Source of the DNA: Streptomyces sp. SA15
Lineage (GTDB): Bacteria; Actinomycetota; Actinomycetes; Streptomycetales; Streptomycetaceae
Length of the DNA: 64,000 nucleotides
NCBI RefSeq assembly: GCF_002291145.1
Contig: NZ_NTGE01000017.1
Location: 1 to 64,000, forward strand
Direction of reading: 5' to 3'
Shown: piece by piece, positions 32,381 through 40,061 of the stretch
Layout: every line of letters begins with the position of its first letter
Position numbering within the stretch: the first letter of the stretch is position 1
The notes under the pieces: model-generated
What the model was told of the DNA's origin: nothing
What the model saw: the letters and a program-made list of their open reading frames with translations, nothing else
Database searches by the model: none
Position numbers and translations under genes: made by a program

Positions 32381-33478
32381 ATGTCTTCTCACGCCACCTC
32401 CACCATCTTCATCATCGGCGGCACAGGGGCTCAGGGGATGCCCATCGTCCGCTCTCTTGTCGCCGACAAGAAGTACTCCGTCCGAGTCCTCACCCGCGAT
32501 TCCACCTCCCCCCGAGCCCAGGCCCTCCTCGCGCTCGGCAACGTCTCCATCCTCGAAGGGTCATTCGCCGACGAGGAGGTACTGCGCGAAGGATTTCGCG
32601 GCTGCGACGGGGCATTCATCAACATCGACGGGTTCAACACAGGCGAGAAAACCGAGACCTACTGGGCCATCCGCACCTACGAGATAGCGATCGAAGAAGG
32701 AATCAAGTTCTTCGTCTACGGAAACCTCGACTACGCCCTCAAGAAGTCAGGCTACGACTCCAGGTTCCGCACCGGCCACTATGACGGCAAAGGCCGCATG
32801 GCCGAATGGGTCCTGTTCCAAAACGAAAAGAACAGGGACCGGATGGGGGCGGCGGTCTTCACATCAGGTCCCTACATCGAGATGGTGATCTCACCGCTCA
32901 CGCCCATGCAACCCGCCATCGAGGACGGCGTCGTCACCTGGCGAGTCCCGCTCGGCGAGGGAGCCGTTCCGCACGTGGCTCTCGAAGATTGCGGATTCTA
33001 CGTTCGCTGGCTCTTCGACCATCCAGAGCGGGCCAATGGCATGGACCTCGAAGTCGCCATCGAGCACATGACCTATGCTGATATGGCTGCGGCATTCGAG
33101 AAGGTCACCGGGCATCCGGCGCAGTACATCGACACTGATCTGGAAACCTACTGGAACAGTCCGGACCTGAAGGGGATCGCTGATCACCCTGCCGGATACA
33201 ACGCCGACCCCAACGACAAAAGCACCATGAGCTTCCGCGACAATTTCACGGGCTTCTGGAATATGTGGAAGCACGGAATCATCACCAGGGATTACGCTCT
33301 GCTCGACGAAATTCACCCCAACAGGATCAGAAGTGCTGAGGAGTGGTTCCGGCGAGAAGACCAGGTCGGAAGGGAACTCGGCAAGGGGAGTCTCTGGGAG
33401 AGGGTCCAGCCGGAGAACTGGAGCATGGAGTCTGCGGTCCTCAAGAGCAGTGCGGATTTGAGGACGGGCAAGTTGTAA
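32381..33478 (+). CDS. NmrA-like/HSCARG family NAD(P)-binding protein
   Basis: 365 aa. Rossmann start IFIIGGTGAQGMPIVRSLVA (GGTGAQG at about 13-19), VRVLTRDSTSPRAQALL, FINIDGFNTGEKTETYWAIR, FFVYGNLDYALKKSGYDSRF and FRTGHYDGKGRMAEWV. It ends with FWNMWKHGIITRDYALLDEI and a WFRRE motif. NmrA-like proteins sense redox state or reduce small substrates. The sequence style strongly recalls fungal NmrA-like proteins, and its codons are visibly less GC-rich than its neighbours (many A/T third positions), which suggests horizontal acquisition. Controlled by the paired palindromes upstream. Confidence 0.85.
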   Translation: MSSHATSTIFIIGGTGAQGMPIVRSLVADKKYSVRVLTRDSTSPRAQALLALGNVSILEGSFADEEVLREGFRGCDGAFINIDGFNTGEKTETYWAIRTYEIAIEEGIKFFVYGNLDYALKKSGYDSRFRTGHYDGKGRMAEWVLFQNEKNRDRMGAAVFTSGPYIEMVISPLTPMQPAIEDGVVTWRVPLGEGAVPHVALEDCGFYVRWLFDHPERANGMDLEVAIEHMTYADMAAAFEKVTGHPAQYIDTDLETYWNSPDLKGIADHPAGYNADPNDKSTMSFRDNFTGFWNMWKHGIITRDYALLDEIHPNRIRSAEEWFRREDQVGRELGKGSLWERVQPENWSMESAVLKSSADLRTGKL

Positions 33479-33649
33479 ACGCGTGAGCGGTATGGCGGCT
33501 CGGTACATGCTGAGCGATGAGTTGAATGTTCGCGATCGTCGCCGGGAGGTTGCTGCCGGGGAGCGTACGGCTCCGCGGCGCTCCGTCCCGGCGGTGACGG
33601 CCGTGTCGGACGAGGCCGAGTCCGCGCAGGTCGCTCGCGTACTTGGTGA

Positions 33650-33935
33650 TCCGCATCTGGTGGCCCTGTGGCGCGAGCACGTCGCCGCCTTCGGCACGGC
33701 CGACGACGGCCGGCTGTTCTTCAGCGAACGCGGCGGAGTCCTCGCCCACACCATCTACCACCGGGTCTGGCACGAGACCCGCGACCTCGCGCTGCCGCCT
33801 GCTCTCACCAGCACCCCGCTCGCGAAGCGCCCGTACGACCTGCGGCACTCGGCGCTGTCCACCTGGCTGTGCGCGGGCGCCGACCCGGGCCACCCGATCT
33901 GGATGAGTAGCGGCGGGCCGAAGGTACTGCCCTAG
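33650..33935 (+). pseudogene. Central fragment of a tyrosine recombinase (integrase)
   Basis: The frame (open from 33483 but recognisable from about 33650) reads DPHLVALWREHVAAFGTADD, GRLFFSERGGVLAHTIYHRV WHETRD and SPLAKRPYDLRHSALSTWLC AGADP, then leaves the family (GHPIWMSSG). LRHSALSTWL is the HxxR-type box of Streptomyces integrases. The N-terminal arm, box I Arg and the C-terminal Tyr are missing; the Tyr end lies at 29724-29938. Together they form a permuted gene pair. Confidence 0.8.
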
Positions 33936-33949
33936 CGACGAGGGCTGGG

Positions 33950-34363
33950 TCAGATCTTGATCACGGTGGCTCGTCTGCTGCACAACGCGGTGAGGTCCTC
34001 GGGATCGGAGGTGAGGATCGTGACGGGGCCGGTGGCGGCGAGGGCGGTGGCGCCGAGCATGGCGTCGATGGCGTACTTGTGGCCGTGCAGGCCGGCGTCG
34101 GCCAGGAGGGCGGCGGCGTGGCGGGCGATCGGCTCGGTGACCGGCTCGACGACCAGGCGGGACAGGGTCCACTCCAGCGCCGGGCGGTTGATCCGGGGGT
34201 GGACCACCTCTACGAGGGTGGCCGCGGAGGTGATCACCCGGAGATCGTCGGCGCGGGCGAGGGCTAGCCAGCCGGTGACCGTGCGGTCGTGCAGCACGGC
34301 CTTGGCCAGCCCTTCGCTGTCCAGGACCAGGGTGCCGCCGGGAATGGCGGGGGACCGAGTCAC
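33950..34363 (-). CDS. VapC-type PIN-domain toxin
   Basis: 137 aa. PIN acidic residues: Asp in LVLDSEGLAKAVL (about 15), Glu in AATLVEVVHPRIN (about 53), Asp in KYAIDAMLGATAL (about 100) and Asp in LTSDPEDLTALC (about 119). Such ribonucleases cut tRNA or rRNA and are held in check by the upstream antitoxin. The ATG overlaps the antitoxin stop by four bases. A degenerate second copy of part of this gene lies at 34705-34778. Confidence 0.88.
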   Translation of the reverse strand: MTRSPAIPGGTLVLDSEGLAKAVLHDRTVTGWLALARADDLRVITSAATLVEVVHPRINRPALEWTLSRLVVEPVTEPIARHAAALLADAGLHGHKYAIDAMLGATALAATGPVTILTSDPEDLTALCSRRATVIKI

Positions 34364-34641
34364 GCGGCGTTCGTCCCGCCCTGCGTCTGGTCGGTCTGCT
34401 CGCGGCGGGCCTGGTGGAGCTGGTCGCGCAGCGCCTGGATCTCATCGTCGGCGACGGGACCGTGCTCCGCCTCGGCGACCTGGATGAGTTCGTTGAGGTT
34501 GTCGCGTTCGATCTGCCGGGCCACGGCGGCAGCCACGTAGGCGGACAGGCCGGAGGGACCGCTGCGGGCCTTGGCGGCTTCCGCGATGTCGCGTGGCATA
34601 GTGATCGAGTACTTGCCGGTAGGCTCACTCATGCCACTCAT
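34360..34641 (-). CDS. VapB-type antitoxin
   Basis: 93 aa. The N-terminus EPTGKYSITMPRDIAEAAKA is a ribbon-helix-helix-like DNA-binding start (short strand then helix). It continues SGLSAYVAAAVARQIERDNL, and a charged C-terminal tail (HGPVADDEIQALRDQLHQAR) would wrap the toxin. The start could be MSGMSE (34641) or MSE (34632). It precedes and overlaps the toxin, the usual order, and probably autoregulates the operon. Confidence 0.82.
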   Translation of the reverse strand: MSGMSEPTGKYSITMPRDIAEAAKARSGPSGLSAYVAAAVARQIERDNLNELIQVAEAEHGPVADDEIQALRDQLHQARREQTDQTQGGTNAA

Positions 34642-34704
34642 CCTACCGTCAATCCTCCCTCGGGGCGTCTTGTGATCGGGGGCTTGGCCGCCGGTGGCGT
34701 TGCA

Positions 34705-34955
34705 GCGGCGTGGCGGCGATCGGCTCGGTGACCGGCTCGACGACCAGGCGGGACAGTGTCCACTCCAGCGCCGGGCGGCGCCCGTGGCCTGCCTGCGGCC
34801 GTCAGCATGCGGACGGACCCGGTTCCTCCCGTGTCCATCAGAGCGAGTGTCCGGGAGGCGATGATCGAGGCGTTCCTCCCGGCCGACGGAAGTCCTGCCC
34901 TGCCTCGGCGAAGCTACGCGGCATGGTGTTTGCGTACTTCCCGGTGAGGCCACTC
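34705..34955 (-). pseudogene. Decayed tandem duplicate of the vapBC operon
   Basis: Bases 34705-34778 repeat about 74 bp of the vapC gene (34113-34187) with three differences. Upstream on the same strand, about 34885-34955 encodes LTGKYANTMPRSFAEAG, clearly related to the antitoxin start TGKYSITMPRDIAEAA. Order and orientation match the intact operon, so this is a tandem copy from which most sequence has been deleted. Confidence 0.7.
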
Positions 34956-35008
34956 GATCTGTTCGACCTGCTCGTAGTCCCCAGTCCTGTTGGGGGAGGC
35001 GCACAGCG

Positions 35009-35470
35009 ATGGCGCGCATGCTCGTCAAGGATGATGACCTGGTCGTACGGCTGGCATGGTGGGAGAAGGCGGCCGTGCGCCACGGTGACGTACGCGTGCC
35101 GCTGGCGGCGGTGCGCCGGGTGATCGTCGAACCGGACTGGTGGCGGGCCCTGCGTGGCATCCAGGAGCGGGGCGTCTGCATTCCCGGGCGCGTGTGCCTC
35201 GGTACACGCGGCCATCAGGCCGGGAAGGACTTCGTCGCAGTGCGGCCGGGCAGACCCGTGGTGTGCGTCGAATTGTGGCCGTCCGCCCCCTTCCGTCTTC
35301 TCGCTGTCTCCGCGCGGGGCGATCGGGAGGGCAGGGCCACGGCACGGAAGCTCGGCCGGAGTGCACCGAACGCCGACACATCCACGCGTTGGCGGCAGCC
35401 ACTGCCTGTGCCCGAGGAATCGGACGGAAGTTCTGCGGGAATGCCGGTCCTGGAGCAGCCGGACCGTTGA
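35009..35470 (+). CDS. Conserved hypothetical protein, 153 aa
   Basis: MARMLVKDDDLVVRLAWWEK then AAVRHGDVRVPLAAVRRVIV EPDWWRALRG. It continues with GKDFVAVRPGRPVVCVELWP in a strand-rich, PH-domain-like pattern. The last about 45 residues are low-complexity. The same arrangement is common in Streptomyces proteins of unknown function as I recall them. ATG follows GGGGGAGG. Neighbours give no functional hint. Confidence 0.7.
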   Translation: MARMLVKDDDLVVRLAWWEKAAVRHGDVRVPLAAVRRVIVEPDWWRALRGIQERGVCIPGRVCLGTRGHQAGKDFVAVRPGRPVVCVELWPSAPFRLLAVSARGDREGRATARKLGRSAPNADTSTRWRQPLPVPEESDGSSAGMPVLEQPDR

Positions 35471-35544
35471 GCGCGGCTGGCCGGGCGGCGATGGCTTCGT
35501 GGCACGCAGAGGCGAAGGCATGCCCTGCCGAAGCGGAGGGTGGC

Positions 35545-36291
35545 TCAACGCCACTCGCCTTTCGTCAGCGGTTCCGTCGGGTGCTTCTCACGCGGCATGC
35601 GCAGGCGGCGGAAGATCTCCGCGGACTCGGCGTCCTCGGCCTCCGCGTCGAGTTGGACGTCCAGTTCCTCCTCGACGTCGTGGGCGGCGCCGATCAGCAC
35701 GAACTCGATGCCCTCCTGGTCGAGCAGGCCCGGATCGGCGTCGGTGAACCGCCGCCCTTCGAAGCGCTCCCGCTCCCGTTTCGGCAGATCGGCCCGCTGC
35801 GCCGGGGGCAGACCGGCTCCGGCCGGTGCGCCGGCCTCAGGATTCTTCACGGCGATGATGTAGCTCGCCTCGGGCTCGATGGCCAGTGCCTCCTGGACAT
35901 CGCCGGGCTGTTCGGGCAGTTCGAGCTCGTAGGTGAGGTGCGTGTGGTCCCCGTGCCGGACGAGCGCATAACGGCCTTCGCCCGCCGGCCTGGCCTCGGG
36001 CTGCGTCCGCTCGCCGCGCGTCTGCGTGTCGTACCTACGTCGCCCCAGGTCCTCTGCGACGGTCTCCGGCCGGTCCGCCACCTCATCGACGAACCCCCAG
36101 AACCGTTCGTGCTCCTCCGGCTGCGGCAGGTGCTTGCGCCCGATGACGAGACGGCGACTTCGCTTGTCGCGGGAAGGCTGGAGGATCACGAACAGGCGCT
36201 GGACCTCTCCTATGCCGTGCACTCGCTCCTGTTCCACTCGGGGCCGGTATGCGAAGTAGATGTCGCCGCGTTCGATGACGTCGCTCGCCAT
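35545..36291 (-). CDS. Conserved hypothetical protein, 248 aa
   Basis: Starts MASDVIERGDIYFAYRPRVE and continues with HGIGEVQRLFVILQPSRDKR, RLVIGRKHLPQPEEHERFWG and FVDEV. The middle has YALVRHGDHTHLTYELELPE QPGDVQEAL and EASYIIAVKNPEAG. The C-terminus is acidic (HDVEEELDVQLDAEAEDAES). It is soluble with a repeating strand pattern. The family occurs in actinobacteria with no assigned function. ATG 36289-36291 with GAGGGGCGG upstream. The acidic tail may mediate protein or calcium contacts; unproven. Confidence 0.72.
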   Translation of the reverse strand: MASDVIERGDIYFAYRPRVEQERVHGIGEVQRLFVILQPSRDKRSRRLVIGRKHLPQPEEHERFWGFVDEVADRPETVAEDLGRRRYDTQTRGERTQPEARPAGEGRYALVRHGDHTHLTYELELPEQPGDVQEALAIEPEASYIIAVKNPEAGAPAGAGLPPAQRADLPKRERERFEGRRFTDADPGLLDQEGIEFVLIGAAHDVEEELDVQLDAEAEDAESAEIFRRLRMPREKHPTEPLTKGEWR

Positions 36292-36595
36292 GGTCACTCG
36301 CCGCCCCTCGTACGCCGGTGACCGGCGAGTACCCGTTGTCATGAGGCCGATGTGCTGTCCTCGGGTGACGCCTCGTCCCGCTCATGGCGGAAAGACAGGG
36401 AGTACGTACGGCCTTCTACGCCCCATTCTCCGCCGGGCGGCTTTGCTCCGGCGTCGATCGCGCGCAGGCTGGGGCGCCCGATATGGGCGCCGCCGCCGCA
36501 CCGTACTCGCCGGAGGAACGATCGCTGCCCTCGCCCGCGACTGATTCGGTTCCTGCCGCCGATGTACCGAACACAGCCGACGTCCAGGGACTTCC
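36292..36595. other. Region without a recognisable gene
   Basis: About 300 bases upstream of the 248-aa gene. Open frames are short or Arg/Pro-rich. It presumably contains that gene's promoter. No repeat or hairpin stands out. Confidence 0.5.
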
Positions 36596-36858
36596 ATGCT
36601 GCTGATCGGCGGCAACGACCGGGAGGTGCTGCTGTGGCTCAACGGGGAGGCGGCGCAACGGCTGCGGGCGCCGCATGTGTTGGACGTCGTACCGGGCGCA
36701 ACTCATCTGTTCCAGGAAGGGCGCTGGAGGAGGTGGCCCGGAGCACCTGCACGCGGGGCAAGCAGCGGCGGGGGAGCGGTGAGCTTCCGAACCGGCCGGC
36801 CCGCAGCGCGGGAGCGAGGGGGCGTGTGATGGGTGCCGAACCCTCATGTGTCCGTTGA
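36596..36858 (+). pseudogene. C-terminal remnant of a dienelactone-hydrolase-like protein
   Basis: First frame: MLLIGGNDREVLLWLNGEAA QRLRAPHVLDVVPGATHLFQ; then a one-base slip near 36720 gives ALEEVARSTCTRG. This matches the end of Streptomyces DLH-like proteins (LLIVGG-x-DREVL-x-LN...VVPGA-x-HLFEEPGALEEVA), with the catalytic Asp and His still present. The nucleophile domain is absent. A fuller relative lies at 39110-39766. Confidence 0.65.
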
Positions 36859-37221
36859 TGCCGCGTCGCCGGTGAGGAACCGGTCGAGCCGCTCGGCCTG
36901 CCGATAGGCCGTCGCTTGCGTGTCCTTTGGGGCCAACGCGGCCTGCATCCAGTCGATCATGTCCGGGCGGGTCGAGCGCGCCACAGCGTCTCTCAGGGCG
37001 GCGGTCTCGGCCTCGACCTGGCGGGCCAGGTCTTCGAGCCGAACCAGCACACGAGGGGAGCGGTGTTGCGCAGCCGTGGAAACAGGGCCGCTTCGAGGCC
37101 GCTTCTGCGCCGGGGGCCGTTGGGTGACGTCTGCACTTTGCCGGGGAACCATGTGTCCTCCCCCCGGTGCCCCGGAGAGCCGGTGCGTCATCGTGCGGCG
37201 GGGCCGCTGTTGCGCGACCAC
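36844..37221 (-). CDS. Hypothetical protein, up to 125 aa, start uncertain
   Basis: The C-terminal half is protein-like and helical: LVRLEDLARQVEAETAALRD, STRPDMIDWMQAALAPKDTQ and YRQAERLDRFLTGDA. The N-terminal half is basic and low-complexity, so the real start may be further in; no clear ribosome site helps. No family recognised. Confidence 0.45.
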   Translation of the reverse strand: MVAQQRPRRTMTHRLSGAPGGGHMVPRQSADVTQRPPAQKRPRSGPVSTAAQHRSPRVLVRLEDLARQVEAETAALRDAVARSTRPDMIDWMQAALAPKDTQATAYRQAERLDRFLTGDAASTDT

Positions 37222-37528
37222 GCCATGCCGCGGCCACCACCTCCTTGCTCCGCGCCCTGGTGCGTGAGTGAGCTTTTGGTCCCGTCCGTACGGCGGTTCG
37301 TGCCGTGTGGGGCGGGTACTCGCGAGCGCGCGTGAAGCGGCGGCAGGCGGGAGGGAAGCCCGATGGCGTACGTGGGTGCCTTCGCTTGTCGACGCTGGGT
37401 CGGTTCAACCGGGCGGCCAGGGCTACCGGTGCGCATCGCGGTGGGGCACTGCGCGAGGTGCTGCCGCTGCCGGGCCGCGTCGCCGGCCGTTGTGCTGTCG
37501 TCGCCGGCAAACACCAGGTGGTGTGACG
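37222..37528. other. Region without a recognisable gene
   Basis: About 300 bases before the BaeRF gene. Frames here are Arg/Gly/Cys-rich without ribosome sites. Probably the promoter and leader of the downstream gene. Confidence 0.45.
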
Positions 37529-38680
37529 ATGAAGTTGTCGTTCCTGCATCCGCTGACCAAGGAGCCCGGTCCCTGGGCCAGCGCCTACCTCGACACCTCA
37601 AGGGACATCGACGACGACCCCGACAAGGCGATCAGTCTGCGCTGGCGGCACCAACGAGACGCCCTGCGCGCCCAGGGGGCCGACCCTGCCACCGTCTCCG
37701 CGCTGGAGGCCGTGGTCGGAGCCGACCGCGATCTTCCCGGCCCGCACGGACAGGCCCTCTTCGCCACCCGCGGGCACATCGCCCTGGCCGAAGAACTGCC
37801 CGAACCGCCCGTACGGGACACCGCCCGGTTCGGCGGCCTGCCCGACGCCATGCCCCTCGCCCTCCAGCACGCCCCGGACATCGCATACCTGGCTGTCGCC
37901 CTCACCCGCGTCCACCCGCTCCCGGACACCGGCGACGAGAACGGGCAAAGCCCGGCAGACCAGGTCCTGATCGCCTACGAAGCCGGCCGGTGGCCGATGA
38001 GCAGGGCCACCCCGGGACCGCGCACCACTCACCTGGTGCCGCTGGAGGACTGGCAGCACGCCGCCCGCCGCCTCGCCGGTGAACTAGCGGATGTGGCCGA
38101 CCGGCATCACGCCGAAACCCTCGTGCTGCGCCGGGACACCGGTGACACATGGCTGTCGGGCGTCCTCGTCAACCGCCTGCCCATCCACCTCCAGAACAGC
38201 CTCACGGTCGTCGAGGACGACCAGGGCACAGAGATCGGGGCTGACGACGGCCGGGCTCTGATCGAACAGCACGTGGCCGACGTGCTGCACGGGCGTCTGA
38301 GCAAAGCGGACCAGCGTCACCTGGACGTCTTCCACACTCAGCGCGCCCGGCATCGTGCCAGGTCGGAGGGTGCCGGAGCCGTCGTCACCGCCCTGCAGCG
38401 CGGCCAGGCCCAAGCCGTGCTCCTCAGCCCGCCCACCGCACTCCCCGAGAGGCTCTGGACCGCCACGCAGCCGAGCCAGATCGGCCTGGCGGCAGCGGAG
38501 CTGGAGGCGTTCGGAGCGAGCGACATCCGCGAGGAGCCGGCCGACACGGCACTGCTGCACGCCGCCCTGCGCACGGGAGCCGACCTGGTCGTGCTGCCTC
38601 CCGATGACGACACGCCTCTGGCCGACGGGGTGGGCGTCGTGCTCCGTTACCAGGACGTGGCGGACCTGACTGTCCTCTAG
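37529..38680 (+). CDS. BaeRF (bacterial eRF1-like) family protein
   Basis: 383 aa. The N-terminus MKLSFLHPLTKEPGPWASAY LDTSRD and LRWRHQRDALRAQGAD fit the Vms1/BaeRF superfamily. The middle HLVPLEDWQHAARRLAGELA with LVLRRDTGDTWLSGVLVNRL and the C-terminal AVVTALQRGQAQAVLLSPPT, ALLHAALRTGADLVVLPPDD with GVGVVLRY correspond to the eRF1 domain 2/3-like parts. Some relatives release peptides from stalled ribosomes; in bacteria the role is unproven. ATG 37529 follows GTGGTGTGACG, a weak ribosome site. Likely cytoplasmic, translation-linked stress response. Confidence 0.8.
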   Translation: MKLSFLHPLTKEPGPWASAYLDTSRDIDDDPDKAISLRWRHQRDALRAQGADPATVSALEAVVGADRDLPGPHGQALFATRGHIALAEELPEPPVRDTARFGGLPDAMPLALQHAPDIAYLAVALTRVHPLPDTGDENGQSPADQVLIAYEAGRWPMSRATPGPRTTHLVPLEDWQHAARRLAGELADVADRHHAETLVLRRDTGDTWLSGVLVNRLPIHLQNSLTVVEDDQGTEIGADDGRALIEQHVADVLHGRLSKADQRHLDVFHTQRARHRARSEGAGAVVTALQRGQAQAVLLSPPTALPERLWTATQPSQIGLAAAELEAFGASDIREEPADTALLHAALRTGADLVVLPPDDDTPLADGVGVVLRYQDVADLTVL

Positions 38681-39024
38681 GAACGGTCGTGCGGGAACGG
38701 TGGCAGCAGAGCCGACCGACGTCGCGACCTGGGACTACCGCCCCGCGTCGGCGGCACGGTCGGCGTCCGGGCCGCGGGTGACGGTTCGGGAGCGGGGCCG
38801 GGTTCCGGCGGCTGGGGGAACGGAAAGGGTTTGGGCGATGGGCCCGGCGGGGGTTCGGGAACCGGCCGTGGCGGGGGCCGCCCCGGAGCCGGATCGGGAC
38901 GGCCGGGTCCGGGCGGGCCGGGGGGACCGGGCGGCGGTTCGGGAGGAACGGGGAGCGGCGGCTCGACCGCCGTCGCCTCCTTGATGGTCGGTGATGGACA
39001 GTGATTGCCAAGCGGCGATGGCAC
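38677..39024 (-). CDS. Proline-rich protein, 115 aa
   Basis: GTG start with AGGGGG 6 bases upstream. After MPSPLGNHCPSPTIKEATAV it is dominated by Pro/Gly/Glu repeats (PPEPPPGPPGPPGPG, PRPVPEPPPGPSPKPFPFPQ), predicted disordered. It overlaps the BaeRF stop by four bases on the opposite strand. No signal peptide. It may be a real disordered protein or a false frame in low-complexity DNA. Confidence 0.35.
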   Translation of the reverse strand: MPSPLGNHCPSPTIKEATAVEPPLPVPPEPPPGPPGPPGPGRPDPAPGRPPPRPVPEPPPGPSPKPFPFPQPPEPGPAPEPSPAARTPTVPPTRGGSPRSRRRSALLPPFPHDRS

Positions 39025-39109
39025 AGGTTCCCCCTGCCGCGCTGGGTACACGGGCACGAGACCGGGGAAGCAATCAGCCCCGGAGTCCGACCAGCCGAAG
39101 AAGCAGGTG

Positions 39110-39766
39110 ATGTCCGTGATCTCCGATGTCGTGTCGGTGCCCGCCGATCGCCGCACGCTGCCCGGCGACTTCGTCGTCCCCCAGTCGGCACGGGCGGTGG
39201 TGCTGTTCGCGCATGGCCTGCACACGCCCCGCAGCCATCCACGTATCCACGCCGTCTGCGCCGAACTGCATCAGGCCGGAATAGGCACGCTGTCGCTGGA
39301 CCTGTTCAGCGAGATGGAGGGCCCGCGTGTCGATGCGGCGCAGGACCAGCCGGTCGACATGGAAATGCTGGGTCGCCGCCTCACCGCCGCGGTGGACTGG
39401 CTGAAGATACAGCCCGACACGCGGGCACTGCCGGTGATCCTGTTCGCTGCGGGCGCCGAAGCGGCCGTGGCGCTCAGGACGGCGGCTGAGCTGCCCGACC
39501 GGGTGCTGACGGTCGTCTCCTGGGCGGGGCAGCCGGAACTGGCCGGCGACGCCCTGGAGCGGGTACGCGTACCAGTTCTGTTCATCACTGGCAGCCAGTC
39601 CCCGCAGGAGCTGAGGACGGCCCAGGACGCGGCCCGGCGGCTGGCGGCCCCATCCTCCCTGCGCGAAGTGCGGGCCGCGTCACATCAGTTCGACGAGCCG
39701 GACGCCTTGAACCAGGCGGCCGAGGTGACCCAAGGGTGGATCGACGATCGCCTCAGGTCCCTGTGA
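39110..39766 (+). CDS. Dienelactone-hydrolase-like protein, nucleophile absent
   Basis: 218 aa alpha/beta-hydrolase fold: VVLFAHGLHTPRSHPRIHAV, LSLDLFSEMEGPRVDAAQDQ, then where GASTG-like nucleophile elbow is expected it reads LFAAGAEAAVALRTAAEL with no Ser or Cys. The acid region is VPVLFITGSQSPQELRTAQD and the His is in RAASHQFDEPDALNQAAEV. Loss of the nucleophile and of a clear Asp suggests an inactive or repurposed member. ATG 39110 follows AGCAGG. Related to the fragment at 36.6 kb. Confidence 0.75.
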   Translation: MSVISDVVSVPADRRTLPGDFVVPQSARAVVLFAHGLHTPRSHPRIHAVCAELHQAGIGTLSLDLFSEMEGPRVDAAQDQPVDMEMLGRRLTAAVDWLKIQPDTRALPVILFAAGAEAAVALRTAAELPDRVLTVVSWAGQPELAGDALERVRVPVLFITGSQSPQELRTAQDAARRLAAPSSLREVRAASHQFDEPDALNQAAEVTQGWIDDRLRSL

Positions 39767-39843
39767 GAGCCGAGGAGCCGGGTCGTTCGTACTTTGGGCG
39801 GCGATCAGACGACGGCGTACAAGGGGACTCGTCGGGTACCCGA

Positions 39844-39886
39844 GGGACGCTGTCGACAGGGCCAAGGGACGCTGTCGACAGGGCCA
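39844..39886. repeat. 21-bp direct repeat, two copies, upstream of the usp gene
   Basis: GGGACGCTGTCGACAGGGCC followed by A, at 39844-39864 and 39866-39886 (period 22). Each holds the inner palindrome TGTCGACA. Located 175-220 bases before the universal stress protein gene in a 295-base gene-free stretch (39767-40061). A plausible regulator-binding array. Confidence 0.7.
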
Positions 39887-40061
39887 TCGGTCCGAAAGCG
39901 AACGTCCTGAGGGAGGCGGACCATGTCGGCCTGGGCTACCGCGCGCCGCCGCTGGGCGCCAACCGCCGGTGGACGCACGAGCCGTCCTTCGGGATCGACA
40001 GGGCAATCCCGTGCGTCCTGACTGACCGACGGACGACCACGCGAGGTCATTTGGAGGCACG

